Assembly: GCF_002251435.1 (NCBI RefSeq)
Contig: NZ_NPJI01000013.1
Span: forward strand, 239,514 to 303,513
Direction: 5' to 3'
Length of the DNA stretch: 64,000 nt
From: Prevotella sp. P2-180
Lineage (GTDB): Bacteria > Bacteroidota > Bacteroidia > Bacteroidales > Bacteroidaceae
Translations under genes and position numbers: made by a program
Shown: piece by piece, positions 55,252 to 63,357 of the stretch
How positions within the stretch are numbered: the first letter of the stretch is position 1
Layout of the letters: every line of letters begins with the position of its first letter
Notes under the pieces: model-generated
Told to the model about the DNA's origin: nothing
The model's database searches: none
Seen by the model: only the letters and a program-made list of their open reading frames with translations

Positions 55252-55288
55252 AAAAAACGGGTGAAAACAGTAAAAAAGTGCGATTTTA

Positions 55289-55320
55289 TTTGGTAGAATA
55301 AAAAAAAGTCCGTACCTTTG
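55289..55320 (+). promoter_or_regulatory. Promoter of tRNA-Lys
   Basis: TTTG (55289-55292), 20 bp, TACCTTTG (55313-55320); consensus in both boxes. Confidence 0.85.
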
Positions 55321-55355
55321 CACCGCTTTTAGAGCATAGGTGTATTTAAAGTGGA

Positions 55356-55428
55356 GATCCGCTAGCTCAGTCGGTAGAGCACAACACTTTTAATGTTGGG
55401 GTCTTGGGTTCGAGCCCCAAGCGGATCA
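55356..55428 (+). tRNA. tRNA-Lys (anticodon UUU)
   Basis: Cloverleaf folds completely: acceptor GATCCGC/GCGGATC, D arm GCTC...GAGC, anticodon stem CAACA/TGTTG with loop CTTTTAA (anticodon TTT), T arm TTGGG/CCCAA with TTCGAGC loop, discriminator A. The CCA end is not encoded. A consensus promoter precedes it and a terminator follows. The accessory region starts downstream. Confidence 0.97.
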
Positions 55429-55441
55429 CTTAAATTACTTC

Positions 55442-55467
55442 AAGGGAGCCATCAGGTTCCCTTTTTT
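55442..55467 (+). terminator. Terminator after tRNA-Lys
   Basis: AAGGGAGCC/GGTTCCCTT stem with a small ATCA loop followed by T6. Confidence 0.85.
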
Positions 55468-55499
55468 CATGCCTGATTATCAGTGCTTTGTATGTTTAA

Positions 55500-55665
55500 A
55501 GTACCATAGGAGCGATACCTATAGCTTATACCGGCTTAACCACTGAATAGACATTACCGAAATGTGCGCAGCCGCGCCCTCGGCGCATAAGCACTCGCAA
55601 CTCTGTTGCGTAAGCAATTCACGAGCAACCCCGAAGGGGCGCAAGCTTGTTTGCGAGTATTAGTA
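55500..55665. repeat. Repeat-rich gap between tRNA-Lys and the ATPase gene
   Basis: About 290 bp (55468-55758) without a gene. GTACCATAGGAGCGATA at about 55503 resembles the arms of the 63.2-kb palindrome (GGTACCATTGGAGCGATA). Small hairpins follow: CGCAA/TTGCG, CCCC-GAA-GGGG, and ACTCGCAA (55593) pairing with TTGCGAGT (55651). The stretch ends in the ATPase promoter (TTG-N20-TATCTTTG, 55686-55716). Confidence 0.55.
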
Positions 55666-55758
55666 AAGATTTTCCCTGATTTTCCTTGCAGGTTCAAAAT
55701 ATTATCACTATCTTTGCACCGTCATTGCGAAAAATGTCGGAACGAAAAATTTCGGAAT

Positions 55759-56835
55759 ATGGAAAATCCTTTTAGATTCGGGACTGTAGTGGATAGTCCT
55801 TACTTTACAGACAGAGTGGAAGAACTTTCGAGAATAGCTGAGATACTGAACAGCAAGAACCATCTTGTAGTTATCAGTCCTCGACGCTTTGGCAAGACGA
55901 GTCTTGTCAGGAAAGCAGTCGAGCAGTCTGGACGCAAGTTTGTTTTTCTGAATATGCAGCAGGTGACAAGCATTGAAGACCTTGCATCCTTGTTGCTCAG
56001 GGAAATACTGCGCCAGCATCCCTTTGAGAGAGTAAAACATTTGCTAAAGAATTTCAGGGTTGTCCCGACCTTTTCAACTAATCCTCTTAACGATTCAATA
56101 GAGGTGAGTTTCCAACCTGCAATAAACAATTTCGTAATGCTGGAGGACACACTGTCATTGGCAGAAAAGGTGAGTACAGAGGATAACAGAATGATTGTCG
56201 TTCTTGACGAGTTTCAGGAATTTATTGGCATCGAGAAAGGCATTGACAAAAAGTTGAGGGCTTTTATGCAGGAGCAGAAACGTGTGAACTACATATTCCT
56301 TGGCAGTCAGGAGTCGATGATGACTCAGATATTCGAGAGTAAGAAATCCCCATTCTATCATTTCGGTCAATTGATGCGTCTCGACAAGATACCTTACGAT
56401 GATTTCCTTTCTTATATAATGGAACGTATTCGTGTGACCGCCGGTGATGAACAGTGTGAGAGAATAGCCAAGGATATTTTGGAGGAAACGGCTTGCCACC
56501 CTTATTACACCCAACAGCTTTCATCTGTTGTATGGGATTTGTTGGTTTACCACAAGACACCGTATGACGAGGTGGTTAGAATAGCAATAGAAAACCTTGT
56601 GAGAGTGCACGATCTTGATTTCGAGCGTCTATGGCTTACATTCAACAAGACGGACAGAAAGATATTACAGATATTATGCAAGGGATTGTCACCTTATGAA
56701 CTTCGTGACATGCCAACAAGCACTTCATTCAGTGCAATCAAGCGTCTCACCCAAGACGGATATGTCATACGTACCGACCGCTACCTGATAGAAGACCCGA
56801 TATTCAGACATTGGATAGAGGAAAGGCAGACTTGA
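55759..56835 (+). CDS. AAA family ATP-binding protein
   Basis: 358 residues. I use the ATG at 55759 (MENPFRFGTVVDSPYF), which suits the family start and lies 43 bp after the promoter; a longer frame from 55606 would begin upstream of that promoter. Walker A ISPRRFGKTSLV (about 39-50), Walker B IVVLDEFQEF (about 150-159), sensor YIFLGSQESMM (about 186-196), and a C-terminal winged-helix part. It belongs to the archaeal-type ATPase (STAND-like) proteins common in Bacteroidales accessory DNA, whose role is unknown. First gene after tRNA-Lys. Confidence 0.85.
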   Translation: MENPFRFGTVVDSPYFTDRVEELSRIAEILNSKNHLVVISPRRFGKTSLVRKAVEQSGRKFVFLNMQQVTSIEDLASLLLREILRQHPFERVKHLLKNFRVVPTFSTNPLNDSIEVSFQPAINNFVMLEDTLSLAEKVSTEDNRMIVVLDEFQEFIGIEKGIDKKLRAFMQEQKRVNYIFLGSQESMMTQIFESKKSPFYHFGQLMRLDKIPYDDFLSYIMERIRVTAGDEQCERIAKDILEETACHPYYTQQLSSVVWDLLVYHKTPYDEVVRIAIENLVRVHDLDFERLWLTFNKTDRKILQILCKGLSPYELRDMPTSTSFSAIKRLTQDGYVIRTDRYLIEDPIFRHWIEERQT

Positions 56836-57052
56836 AAGAAGATGAAATCATACAATTTTTCACTGCAGTGAAAAAAGCTAAAGTCCTGCGGCTATGTTGA
56901 TGTATGATTATTCGCAAGCTCATCAAGCTGTGCAAGTTTCTGATTGCTGATCTTTATTTTTATCACTTATACACAATAAAATTCACATTTTCTTCATTTT
57001 TGTTGTGTATAAGAAATAAATATAGTATCTTTGCACCCAAAGTTCAATAGTT
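56836..57052. repeat. Gap with two dispersed repeats
   Basis: Contains repeat A (56854-56893): the palindrome TTTTTCACTGCAGTGAAAAA followed by GCTAAAGTCCTGCGGCT; a second copy is at 60234-60273. Contains repeat B (about 56907-56952), a stretch around CTCATCAAGCTGTGCAAG whose inverted copies are at about 59018-59070 and 60548-60622. A promoter TTG-N20-TATCTTTG is at 57003-57033. Confidence 0.65.
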
Positions 57053-57379
57053 ATGGAAGTAATATCACGTTCTTATTATGCAGAGCAGATAGACTCTTGG
57101 TTAGGCAGCGGACAGATAATTGTGCTTATCGGTCAGCGACGCGTGGGCAAGAGTTATGTCATGAAAGACTTCATCGCCCGACACGCGAAGGAATCAGAAG
57201 CCAACATTATTTATATTGATAAAGAGAAGCGCTCGTTCCGCTTCATACATGACTGCGACGAACTTGACGCACACATCACTGCTCCCGCAAACTTCCCCAT
57301 ACCAAACGACCGCAGCACCGCCATCACCTCTTCCTTTGACATCACAGGCGTTCCAAGCCCCTTGCTCCACATCCCTTGA
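57053..57379 (+). pseudogene. Truncated AAA ATPase
   Basis: The first 75-80 codons match the start of another AAA ATPase of the DUF4143/ATP-binding type: IVLIGQRRVGKSYVMKDFIA (Walker A about 24-33) and NIIYIDKEKRSFRFI. After about residue 80 the similarity stops and the frame runs through low-complexity sequence (PNDRSTAITSS) to a stop. Full-length relatives have about 380-400 residues, so roughly 300 are missing, including Walker B. The promoter 5' of it is intact, so it may still be expressed as a fragment. Confidence 0.65.
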
Positions 57380-57414
57380 GTCTGCAAGTCCTTGCACTCC
57401 ATCACATCGTTATA

Positions 57415-58902
57415 TCATTTTTCTTCTCCAACAGAGCCTATCACTCGTTTTCCCTTCTCAGTCAAATAGTATTTTTGAGTGGGACTGTTTGGCTTATCTG
57501 GCTGACTCATCACAACTAAACCTTGCTCCATCAACGGAACAATATATGAATTCTTGAATTTAGTCGCGTTAGTGTAACCCAAGATAACCCGAAGCTTTGA
57601 GGCTGCTACAGGCTTCATCAGACTTTCAAAAAACAATCCGATTTGCTCATTACTTAGTCCCTTACTTAGTCCCTTACTTAGTCCCAGTTGGTCCCACAGC
57701 TTAGTCCATTCCAGTTTCTCATTTTGTACACCAGCTTCCATAGGTATCGTCACCTTATACACGTCCTCCTCTTCAATCATGGGTTCTTTGCCTCCCGATA
57801 TGAGCGGAGTGTATTTGAATATCTTCCTTGTGCCACTACCCAATTCCTCGACAATTCCCATCTGCGAGAACACGTTGGCAATCAGCGGATTCTTGCGATG
57901 AGGTTTTAAGGTCGTGAGGTCAATCTTGCCATACACATACGGCACATTCCAGTTTTCCGTCACCACCTTGTCCGAGAATATAGTGAACGTAGTAGGGTAA
58001 GAACTGCTGTACTCTCTGTGGATTAGCAAGTTCAAAGTCACTTCTCTTAGAATCCTGTCGCGAAGCGAGAACCGTTGCATACCCTCAATGTATGGCTTCT
58101 CAGGCAAATGTTTTTTTATAAACTCCATTATTGATCGATAAGCCACCATCAAGTTCTCCTTCACCTGAAGTCGGTCATCATACAGTTCTGTATCATGAAT
58201 ACGGCAAAGCACATCAATGAAATACATCGGAAGCACACTCGCTATCGTATTCCGCTTCCCAAACAGCAGTATGGCAGCCAGCGTCAATCCCTCCTTGCCC
58301 GTTTCTGGGTCAACGGCAATCATCTGACCAGAACGAAGCACCTCCTCATTCGACATCGAAATCCAAGGATGCTCAGCATTATCCACGCGCACTATCTGGC
58401 GCATAAAGTCAAAAGCCTCTTCTTCAAGAGCATCCATGCCTAAGGCAGGATACACAGTCTCTTCTGTCTTGCGTTTGCTTTTACGGATAAATAAGTTTGC
58501 TATTTGCTCTGTACTGCGAAGCTCAAAATCCCCGTCACGATTTCGGTCATAATATACATTTTTGTACGAATGAGCTTGAGTACTTTCAGGAACATGGCAG
58601 TATATGAGCAGTTTACCATCGACTTCTATAGATTCAAAATTGAGATAATATGTTGGTCTGAAAAGTTGAGGATTGTTCATATCCTTAACGAGGGTGTCCA
58701 TCTGTTCTTGAATAGAATCAGGTGCAATGCCAACTATCCCACCATCATCTTTAGCCCCAAGAACAATATGACCACCTTTGCGATTAAGAAACGCACATAT
58801 TGACTCGTATATCTTACGAGCTAACTGATGAGTAGATTCCTTAAACTCAGCATCAACTCCCTCTCCATGTGCAAGTAAACTTTTCAGTTCTTCACCTGTC
58901 AT
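57415..58902 (-). CDS. AlbA_2 / RecG-like ATP-binding domain protein
   Basis: 495 residues. The N-terminal AlbA_2 (Schlafen-like) domain is marked by EGVDAEFKES (about 14-23) and GGHIVLGAKDDGGIVGI (about 43-59). The middle has the HATPase_c_4-type region with NLLIHREYSSSYP (about 296-308) and GSGTRKIFKY. The C-terminus is a winged-helix pair. An in-frame tandem repeat LSKGLSKGLSNEQ (about 410-422) comes from three 12-bp units at about 57651-57685. Proteins of this kind are thought to act as transcriptional regulators or in RNA processing/defence; the true role is unknown. It is convergent with the truncated ATPase. Confidence 0.8.
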   Translation of the reverse strand: MTGEELKSLLAHGEGVDAEFKESTHQLARKIYESICAFLNRKGGHIVLGAKDDGGIVGIAPDSIQEQMDTLVKDMNNPQLFRPTYYLNFESIEVDGKLLIYCHVPESTQAHSYKNVYYDRNRDGDFELRSTEQIANLFIRKSKRKTEETVYPALGMDALEEEAFDFMRQIVRVDNAEHPWISMSNEEVLRSGQMIAVDPETGKEGLTLAAILLFGKRNTIASVLPMYFIDVLCRIHDTELYDDRLQVKENLMVAYRSIMEFIKKHLPEKPYIEGMQRFSLRDRILREVTLNLLIHREYSSSYPTTFTIFSDKVVTENWNVPYVYGKIDLTTLKPHRKNPLIANVFSQMGIVEELGSGTRKIFKYTPLISGGKEPMIEEEDVYKVTIPMEAGVQNEKLEWTKLWDQLGLSKGLSKGLSNEQIGLFFESLMKPVAASKLRVILGYTNATKFKNSYIVPLMEQGLVVMSQPDKPNSPTQKYYLTEKGKRVIGSVGEEK

Positions 58903-59400
58903 ATATCATAACGATTAACAATAAACAATTTTTGAAACGATTCGCCTGCAAAAATATACAAATTCTCCCAATCCACCAAACAATTCATCAAAAACCTGCA
59001 TATTTCTATCATCAATCAATAATCAAAAACTTGCACAGCTTGATGAGCTTGAGAATAATCATCAATCAGCAACACTTTAAGCTTCAGCTTTTAATTTTTA
59101 ATTTTTAATCTTTAATTTTTCTTCATACCTGTCCCCTGTCCCGTTACGAAGTCCGTCGTATCAAAGTCACATCCTCACCAAAAGACGCAATGCGAGGAAA
59201 TAACTCCTCGCATTGCGTCTCCACACCACCCATGACATTCGGTATGTCACGGGTACCAGTTACTACAATTTTCATATGATATTCTGTTAATAATTCATAA
59301 ACAAAAGAATATTCCCATCTATTCTTTTCATATTTACATCAAAATGCCATATCTTTGCAACCAAAAACATAACATGTTATTCATTTAAACATATACGATT
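58903..59400. other. Gap with gene remnants and repeats
   Basis: About 500 bp without an intact gene. It holds repeat B (inverted, about 59018-59070), TTTTTAATC-type simple repeats, a glycosyltransferase 5' fragment on the minus strand (59144-59275, separate entry) and a TATCTTTG box (59350-59357) for the RelB gene. Confidence 0.6.
59144..59275 (-). pseudogene. 5' fragment of a GT4-type glycosyltransferase gene, copy 1
   Basis: Reads MKIVVTGTRDIPNVMGGVE ... LFPRIASFGEDVTLIRRTS and then stops: 43 codons matching the beginning of WcaI/DUF1972-like GT4 glycosyltransferases (usual start MKI..GTRGIPN..GG.E), which have about 360-400 residues. The 90 bp from 59186 to 59275 recur at 60107-60196. 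The perfect 15-bp inverted repeat GACGCAATGCGAGGA/TCCTCGCATTGCGTC at 59184-59219 is made by these codons. Confidence 0.7.
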
Positions 59401-59703
59401 ATGCCACAGACCCCAATGACAATCCGTATCGACAGCCAGCAGAAAGCAAAGTTCGACAGCCTCTGCGAGCAGTTTGGAATGAGCGCCAACACCGCCATCA
59501 ACATCTTCGTGCGCCAAGTCATCCGCCTTCGCCGCATCCCCTTCATCATTTCCGCAACAGAAACCGATGAAGACATTCGTGCCAAGGCGATTCAGACGAT
59601 AAGAGAAATCAGGGAAGACGCAAAGAACAGACCAGAAATGACTCTTGAAGAAATTAACGCAGAAATCAATGCCGTAAGGGAAGCGAGGAGACAGACAGTA
59701 TGA
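59401..59703 (+). CDS. RelB/DinJ-family antitoxin
   Basis: 100 residues. The N-terminal ribbon-helix-helix part reads MPQTPMTIRIDSQQKAKFDS then GMSANTAINIFVRQVIRLRRIPF, a typical RelB/DinJ pattern; the C-terminal half is charged and probably the toxin-binding part. Its stop overlaps the start of the PIN gene (ATGA at 59700-59703), so the two are translationally coupled. The antitoxin would repress its own promoter. RelB is normally paired with a RelE/YafQ toxin; here the partner is a PIN nuclease. Confidence 0.88.
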   Translation: MPQTPMTIRIDSQQKAKFDSLCEQFGMSANTAINIFVRQVIRLRRIPFIISATETDEDIRAKAIQTIREIREDAKNRPEMTLEEINAEINAVREARRQTV

Positions 59704-60104
59704 TTTACGCAGTTATCGACACGAATGTTCTTGTCTCCGCCCTCCTTACTCACAACCTTGGAGTGGCAACAGCTAAAGTATTGGACTCTATTGCAAAGGG
59801 CGACATCACATGTGTTTACAATGAAGACATTCTTATGGAATATCGAGAAGTATTGCATCGTCCAAAATTTAAGTTTCCAGAAAGAAAAATTGATTTATTA
59901 TTGACATTTATCACCCAAAAAGGCATTCACTCCGACCGCGTTCCCTTCGATGGTAATATGCCCGACGAGAAAGACCGCCCCTTCTACGAAGTCTCATTAA
60001 GCTTAGAGGATTCATTTCTCGTGACAGGCAACCTTAAGCATTTCCCCGTCACGCCGAAGGTTGTGACACCGTCTCAATTCATCGCTATTATCGAAGGACG
60101 GTAA
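59700..60104 (+). CDS. PIN-domain toxin (COG1569-like)
   Basis: 134 residues. PIN nuclease with acidic residues Asp in YAVIDTNVLVSAL (about 7), Glu in YNEDILMEYREVL (about 45-48), Asp in PDEKDRPFYEV (about 90) and a later Asp in LEDSFLVTGN (about 103). It would cut RNA to arrest growth unless bound by the upstream RelB-like protein. The module is bracketed by two copies of a 90-bp glycosyltransferase gene fragment. Intact length. Confidence 0.87.
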   Translation: MIYAVIDTNVLVSALLTHNLGVATAKVLDSIAKGDITCVYNEDILMEYREVLHRPKFKFPERKIDLLLTFITQKGIHSDRVPFDGNMPDEKDRPFYEVSLSLEDSFLVTGNLKHFPVTPKVVTPSQFIAIIEGR

Positions 60105-60196
60105 TCCGCAATGCGAGGAAACAACTCCTCGCAATGCGTCTCCACACCACCCATGACATTCGGAATGCCACGGGTACAAGTTACAACAATTTTCAT
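60076..60196 (-). pseudogene. 5' fragment of a GT4-type glycosyltransferase gene, copy 2
   Basis: Reads MKIVVTCTRGIPNVMGGVE ... LFPRIAD and then leaves the family; the frame stops within the 3' end of the PIN gene. 60107-60196 matches copy 1 (59186-59275) at about 90% identity in the same direction. It lacks everything beyond about 31 codons of a 360-400-codon gene. Confidence 0.65.
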
Positions 60197-60740
60197 AAAT
60201 TCACATCAAATTTACGATAATTCTCGTTGTACTAATTTTTCACTGCGGTGAAAAAAGCTAAAGTCCTGCGGCTTATAACCTTCCACTACAATATTTCACA
60301 CTTATTTTACGTTTCTCTCCACCACAAATAACCATGCCCAATACTACATTTGACAAGGCCCTGACTTCGTCTTCCTCCTCCTCGCAAGGCAAAGCTCAAG
60401 CGAGCTTGGCTCTGCACTTACTTCGTTCGTCGGTCCGCGGCTGTACCCAAATTCAGGGACCGCATTTCGCTTTTTACTAAGAAACTGCGTCTGGCACAGT
60501 ATGCAGACGGCAGTATCTATGACTATCATCTGAAGATTGCTCAAGCTCAGTAATCAGAAACTTGCTTTAGCTTGATGAGCACCACTTAAAACTTATAATG
60601 TGCGAATAATCATCAATCAATAATCAGCCCCGCGGGGGCGACATAACCCTGTGCATCAATGAATCATACAAATCAATATCCTAAAATATTTTCCAGAATT
60701 TTGTCAATTACTCTATCAAAGTAACGCTTCTTAATATTTG
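60197..60740. other. Gap with repeats and possible gene remnants
   Basis: About 540 bp without an intact gene. Repeat A copy 2 is at 60234-60273 and repeat B (inverted, degenerate) at about 60548-60622. Between them, the plus-strand frame ending at 60553 codes for KKLRLAQYADGSIYDYHLK, which looks like the C-terminus of a lost gene I cannot identify. The 25-codon minus-strand frame 60673-60750 (MAVANIKKRYFDRVIDKILE...) starts inside the stop region of the antitoxin gene and may be a toxin remnant. Confidence 0.5.
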
Positions 60741-61022
60741 CTACAGCCATTTTGAAAATATCTCCTTAGTTTTTTGTGACACAAAAGGCTTATAATTACT
60801 ATAGTCAACAGATGACAAATCAGCATGATCTACTTCATCCCAACTCGGGAATTTTGACAGACGAGCTGCCAATTCCTCATCGCTGAGAGGCTCTGATCTG
60901 GTTGTTGTTCTTTTATTCTTGGATATGTCTTGATAGAGATGGTCTGCCAACCACTTTTTATTAGTATCTGTCAGTGATGACAACATCTCATAAATACTGT
61001 CCATTGACATTATTGCTTTCAT
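60741..61022 (-). CDS. Orphan antitoxin-like small protein
   Basis: 93 residues from the ATG at 61022 (MKAIMSMDSIYEMLSSLTDT); a frame from 61094 would begin upstream of the promoter (TTTG-N19-TATCTTTG, 61052-61082), so the shorter start is used. The start resembles small Bacteroidales antitoxins in which an N-terminal helix (NKKWLADHLYQDI) is followed by an acidic toxin-binding tail (SWDEVDHADLSSVDYSNYKP). No complete toxin gene follows: only a 25-codon frame overlapping its stop. Probably a decayed toxin-antitoxin pair. Confidence 0.6.
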   Translation of the reverse strand: MKAIMSMDSIYEMLSSLTDTNKKWLADHLYQDISKNKRTTTRSEPLSDEELAARLSKFPSWDEVDHADLSSVDYSNYKPFVSQKTKEIFSKWL

Positions 61023-61051
61023 AATAAATCCTTTCTTCTTTATTCCCGATG

Positions 61052-61082
61052 CAAAGATAGTGCAAATCGAAGACAAAACAAA
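61052..61082 (-). promoter_or_regulatory. Promoter of the orphan antitoxin gene
   Basis: Minus strand TTTG (61079-61082), 19 bp, TATCTTTG (61052-61059), 30 bp before the chosen start. Confidence 0.65.
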
Positions 61083-61094
61083 ATAAAAGTCCAA

Positions 61095-61437
61095 AAACTT
61101 TTTTTTTTTTGTTGAGATGCAGCCTATCTTATCTAAATATAGTGCAAAAAATCGATTTAGCGAAGAAAAAGAGAATAAATTATCTTTTTTAAGGTTTATC
61201 CTTTTAATTTTTAATCTTTAATCTTCATTCCTGTCCCCTGTCCCGATTAGTCTTCACAAAACACATTTTATAGTGTGATTATATCACGAATGAAGCCGAT
61301 AATGATTGCGAAAACACTTGATTTGTGCCCATAAATAAACAAATTGTTTATAAAACGGCATTATTTTCAACCGTTATGATGTTTTCTCATTTATTTGTTG
61401 TAATTTTGCAGTTGAAAATTTAATTAATTTATATACT
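61095..61437. other. Gap upstream of the AbiE genes
   Basis: AT-rich, no gene seen. A CTGTCCCCTGTCCCG string at about 61231 also occurs at about 59130. A TAATTTTG box at 61401-61408 is the likely promoter element of the AbiE operon; an inverted repeat AACGG...CCGTT (about 61353-61374) just upstream could be the antitoxin's operator. Confidence 0.5.
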
Positions 61438-62208
61438 ATGAGTGTAGTTACAGGGACAAAAATAAACCAACTTCTTGCAAGCACCGACTCATCCGGCTTG
61501 CTATTCTCCAAGTGGCTGAAGCAGCAGGGGTATTCAGACCAGTTGCAGAAGAGATACCGTGACTCCGGGTGGCTTTCCTCATTATCCCAAGGGGTAATGT
61601 ACCGGACAGGCAGCACTCTCTCTGCTTTTGCGGCATTGGCATCTTGCAATAAGCAGACGGGGTCGCGTATGCGGATAGCTGCGCATTCGGCATTGGAGTA
61701 TGCGGGCTTCAATCATTATGTCCCTATGGGTAAACCCGTGTTGGCAGTATGTTTAGATACATCCGCGAAACGTCCGTCTTGGATGAAGGACGAGTGCTTT
61801 GATGTATGCTTCAGGCCATTTCACACGAATGTTTTCAAGGTTACAGAAACCATAGAGGAAGATGTCAAAGGCGGCAAACTTTACATATCCTCGCCTGAAC
61901 AGGCATTTTTTGAATGCTTGCTGCTTGCCCCAAAGTATTATGACTACACAGACTTGTACTACATCATGGAACAGCTTACCACTCTTAGAAGTGATGTGGT
62001 GCAGCGACTTCTTGAAAAGACAGGAAGCTATGGTGTCAAGCGCATGTTCCTCTACATGGCAGAAAAGGCAGGACATTACTGGCTGGACGAACTCAATCCA
62101 AGCAGGATAGAGCTTGGGACTTCAAAGCTGCAGCTCGTGCCAGGAGGTGTCTATATATCAAAATACAAGATAACAATACCGCAATCATTGAACAGTTATG
62201 AAGGATAG
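61438..62208 (+). CDS. abiEi: Type IV toxin-antitoxin AbiEi-family antitoxin
   Basis: 256 residues. N-terminal winged helix (about 20-75; LLFSKWLKQQGYSDQLQKRY, LSSLSQGVMYRTGS), then the AbiEi C-terminal region with the block YISSPEQAFFECLLLAPKYY (about 149-168). It neutralises the nucleotidyltransferase toxin and represses the operon by binding inverted repeats. It overlaps the toxin gene by 11 bp. AbiE causes abortive infection in tested bacteria. Confidence 0.9.
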   Translation: MSVVTGTKINQLLASTDSSGLLFSKWLKQQGYSDQLQKRYRDSGWLSSLSQGVMYRTGSTLSAFAALASCNKQTGSRMRIAAHSALEYAGFNHYVPMGKPVLAVCLDTSAKRPSWMKDECFDVCFRPFHTNVFKVTETIEEDVKGGKLYISSPEQAFFECLLLAPKYYDYTDLYYIMEQLTTLRSDVVQRLLEKTGSYGVKRMFLYMAEKAGHYWLDELNPSRIELGTSKLQLVPGGVYISKYKITIPQSLNSYEG

Positions 62209-63124
62209 ATACAGGAAACAGGTGGCTTTGCTCATACGTATCATGCCGTCGGTATATAAAATCAAGGAGTTTGCCGTCCATGGTGGGACTGCAATAAACT
62301 TGTTTCACAGGAACCTCTTAAGATACAGTGTTGATATTGATGTCACATACATACCTATAGAGGACAGGCAACAGAGTCTGGCATCCATTAACCAGAAGTT
62401 GCTTGAGGTAAAGAAGAATATTGAGAAGACCATACCGGGTGTTGTCGTCAAGCACAAACCAGACGTATGGAAATTGTTATGTACCATGGGTGACGCAACT
62501 GTAAAGATTGAGGTAAATGCAACAAAGAGAGGAATCATTGGTGATGTCGTAGAACTGCCATTATGTGAAAAGGCAAGAAACGAGTTTAGTATGGGGTGCA
62601 AGGCTCGTACTGTATCATTCAGCCAACTCTACGGAGGCAAAATTACGGCGGCATTAAGCAGGCAGCATCCTCGCGACCTATTTGATTGCAAATACATGGA
62701 ACTGCAATCTTTTGACGATGTAAAGAACGGTTTCATGCTTTGTCTTCTTGGAAGTGACAAACCCATTATCGAGTCACTGCAGCCTCATGACATTGACCAA
62801 ACCGAAGCGTTGGAGAATCAATTCCAAGGCATGACTGAAACACCATTCGGCTATGAGGATTATTTGGAATCAAGAACAGCCTTGTTGGGTCTTGTCAATG
62901 GCGGTCTTACAATCACTGACAAAGAATTCCTGTTGTCGTTTGAGCAAGGAGAACCCGATTGGAATAAATGTTGCGCTGGTGACCTTTCACAATACCCTTC
63001 TGTGCAATGGAAGCTGCTCAACATAGGGAAACTGAAAGAAAGTAACCCCGTAAAGTTTGAACAGGGAGTCAATAAACTTAGACGATACCTTCTGGATAGT
63101 ACAAATGGCAAGACAAACGACTGA
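62198..63124 (+). CDS. abiEii: AbiEii/AbiGii-family nucleotidyltransferase toxin
   Basis: 308 residues. Nucleotidyltransferase core: FAVHGGTAINLFHRNLLRYS (about 25-44) then SVDIDVTYIP (about 44-53), giving the G-G/S and DxD metal site, and KIEVNATKRG with a third acidic residue (about 105). Motif IV-type FDCKYMELQ (about 163). The toxin transfers nucleotides (GTP-dependent in AbiEii) and causes reversible growth arrest. Start chosen at 62198, overlapping the antitoxin by 11 bp. Followed by a large palindrome. Confidence 0.9.
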   Translation: MKDRYRKQVALLIRIMPSVYKIKEFAVHGGTAINLFHRNLLRYSVDIDVTYIPIEDRQQSLASINQKLLEVKKNIEKTIPGVVVKHKPDVWKLLCTMGDATVKIEVNATKRGIIGDVVELPLCEKARNEFSMGCKARTVSFSQLYGGKITAALSRQHPRDLFDCKYMELQSFDDVKNGFMLCLLGSDKPIIESLQPHDIDQTEALENQFQGMTETPFGYEDYLESRTALLGLVNGGLTITDKEFLLSFEQGEPDWNKCCAGDLSQYPSVQWKLLNIGKLKESNPVKFEQGVNKLRRYLLDSTNGKTND

Positions 63125-63139
63125 CATCTTCCACTATTT

Positions 63140-63247
63140 GAGAATATCGCTCCAATGGTACCATCCGACCGCTATAAGCGGTACCACGCATCCGCTCCGC
63201 GCGGTACCAACTCACCGCTATGACGGTACCATTGGAGCGATATTCTC
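63140..63247. repeat. Large palindromic element with GGTACC repeats
   Basis: Perfect 23-bp inverted repeat: arms 63140-63162 and 63225-63247 (GAGAATATCGCTCC... and complement). The interior has a second hairpin (CCGCT/AGCGG, about 63168-63180) and further GGTACC sites, four in total. It would form a stable cruciform or serve as AbiE terminator, though no T-run follows. A related single arm occurs at about 55503. Confidence 0.85.
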
Positions 63248-63357
63248 AGTTTATCCTTTTAATCTTTAATCTTTTAATTTTCTCTTATGGTTTGCCTTTA
63301 AAAAATCTTTAATTTTTTAATCTTTAATCTTTTAATCCTCCTTCCCCTTTCCCGTTA

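Noticed and set aside
55606..55758. Longer start for the AAA ATPase gene
   Set aside because: The 51 extra codons include repeat-derived sequence and lie across the promoter; the ATG at 55759 gives the normal family N-terminus.
59184..59219. Perfect 15-bp hairpin as a terminator
   Set aside because: It has no T-run and is explained by codons of the glycosyltransferase fragment; the second copy has a mismatch in the stem.
59186..60196. attL/attR pair of a small integrative element
   Set aside because: The 90-bp direct repeats are coding remnants of one glycosyltransferase gene and there is no integrase; an insertion story is possible but not shown.
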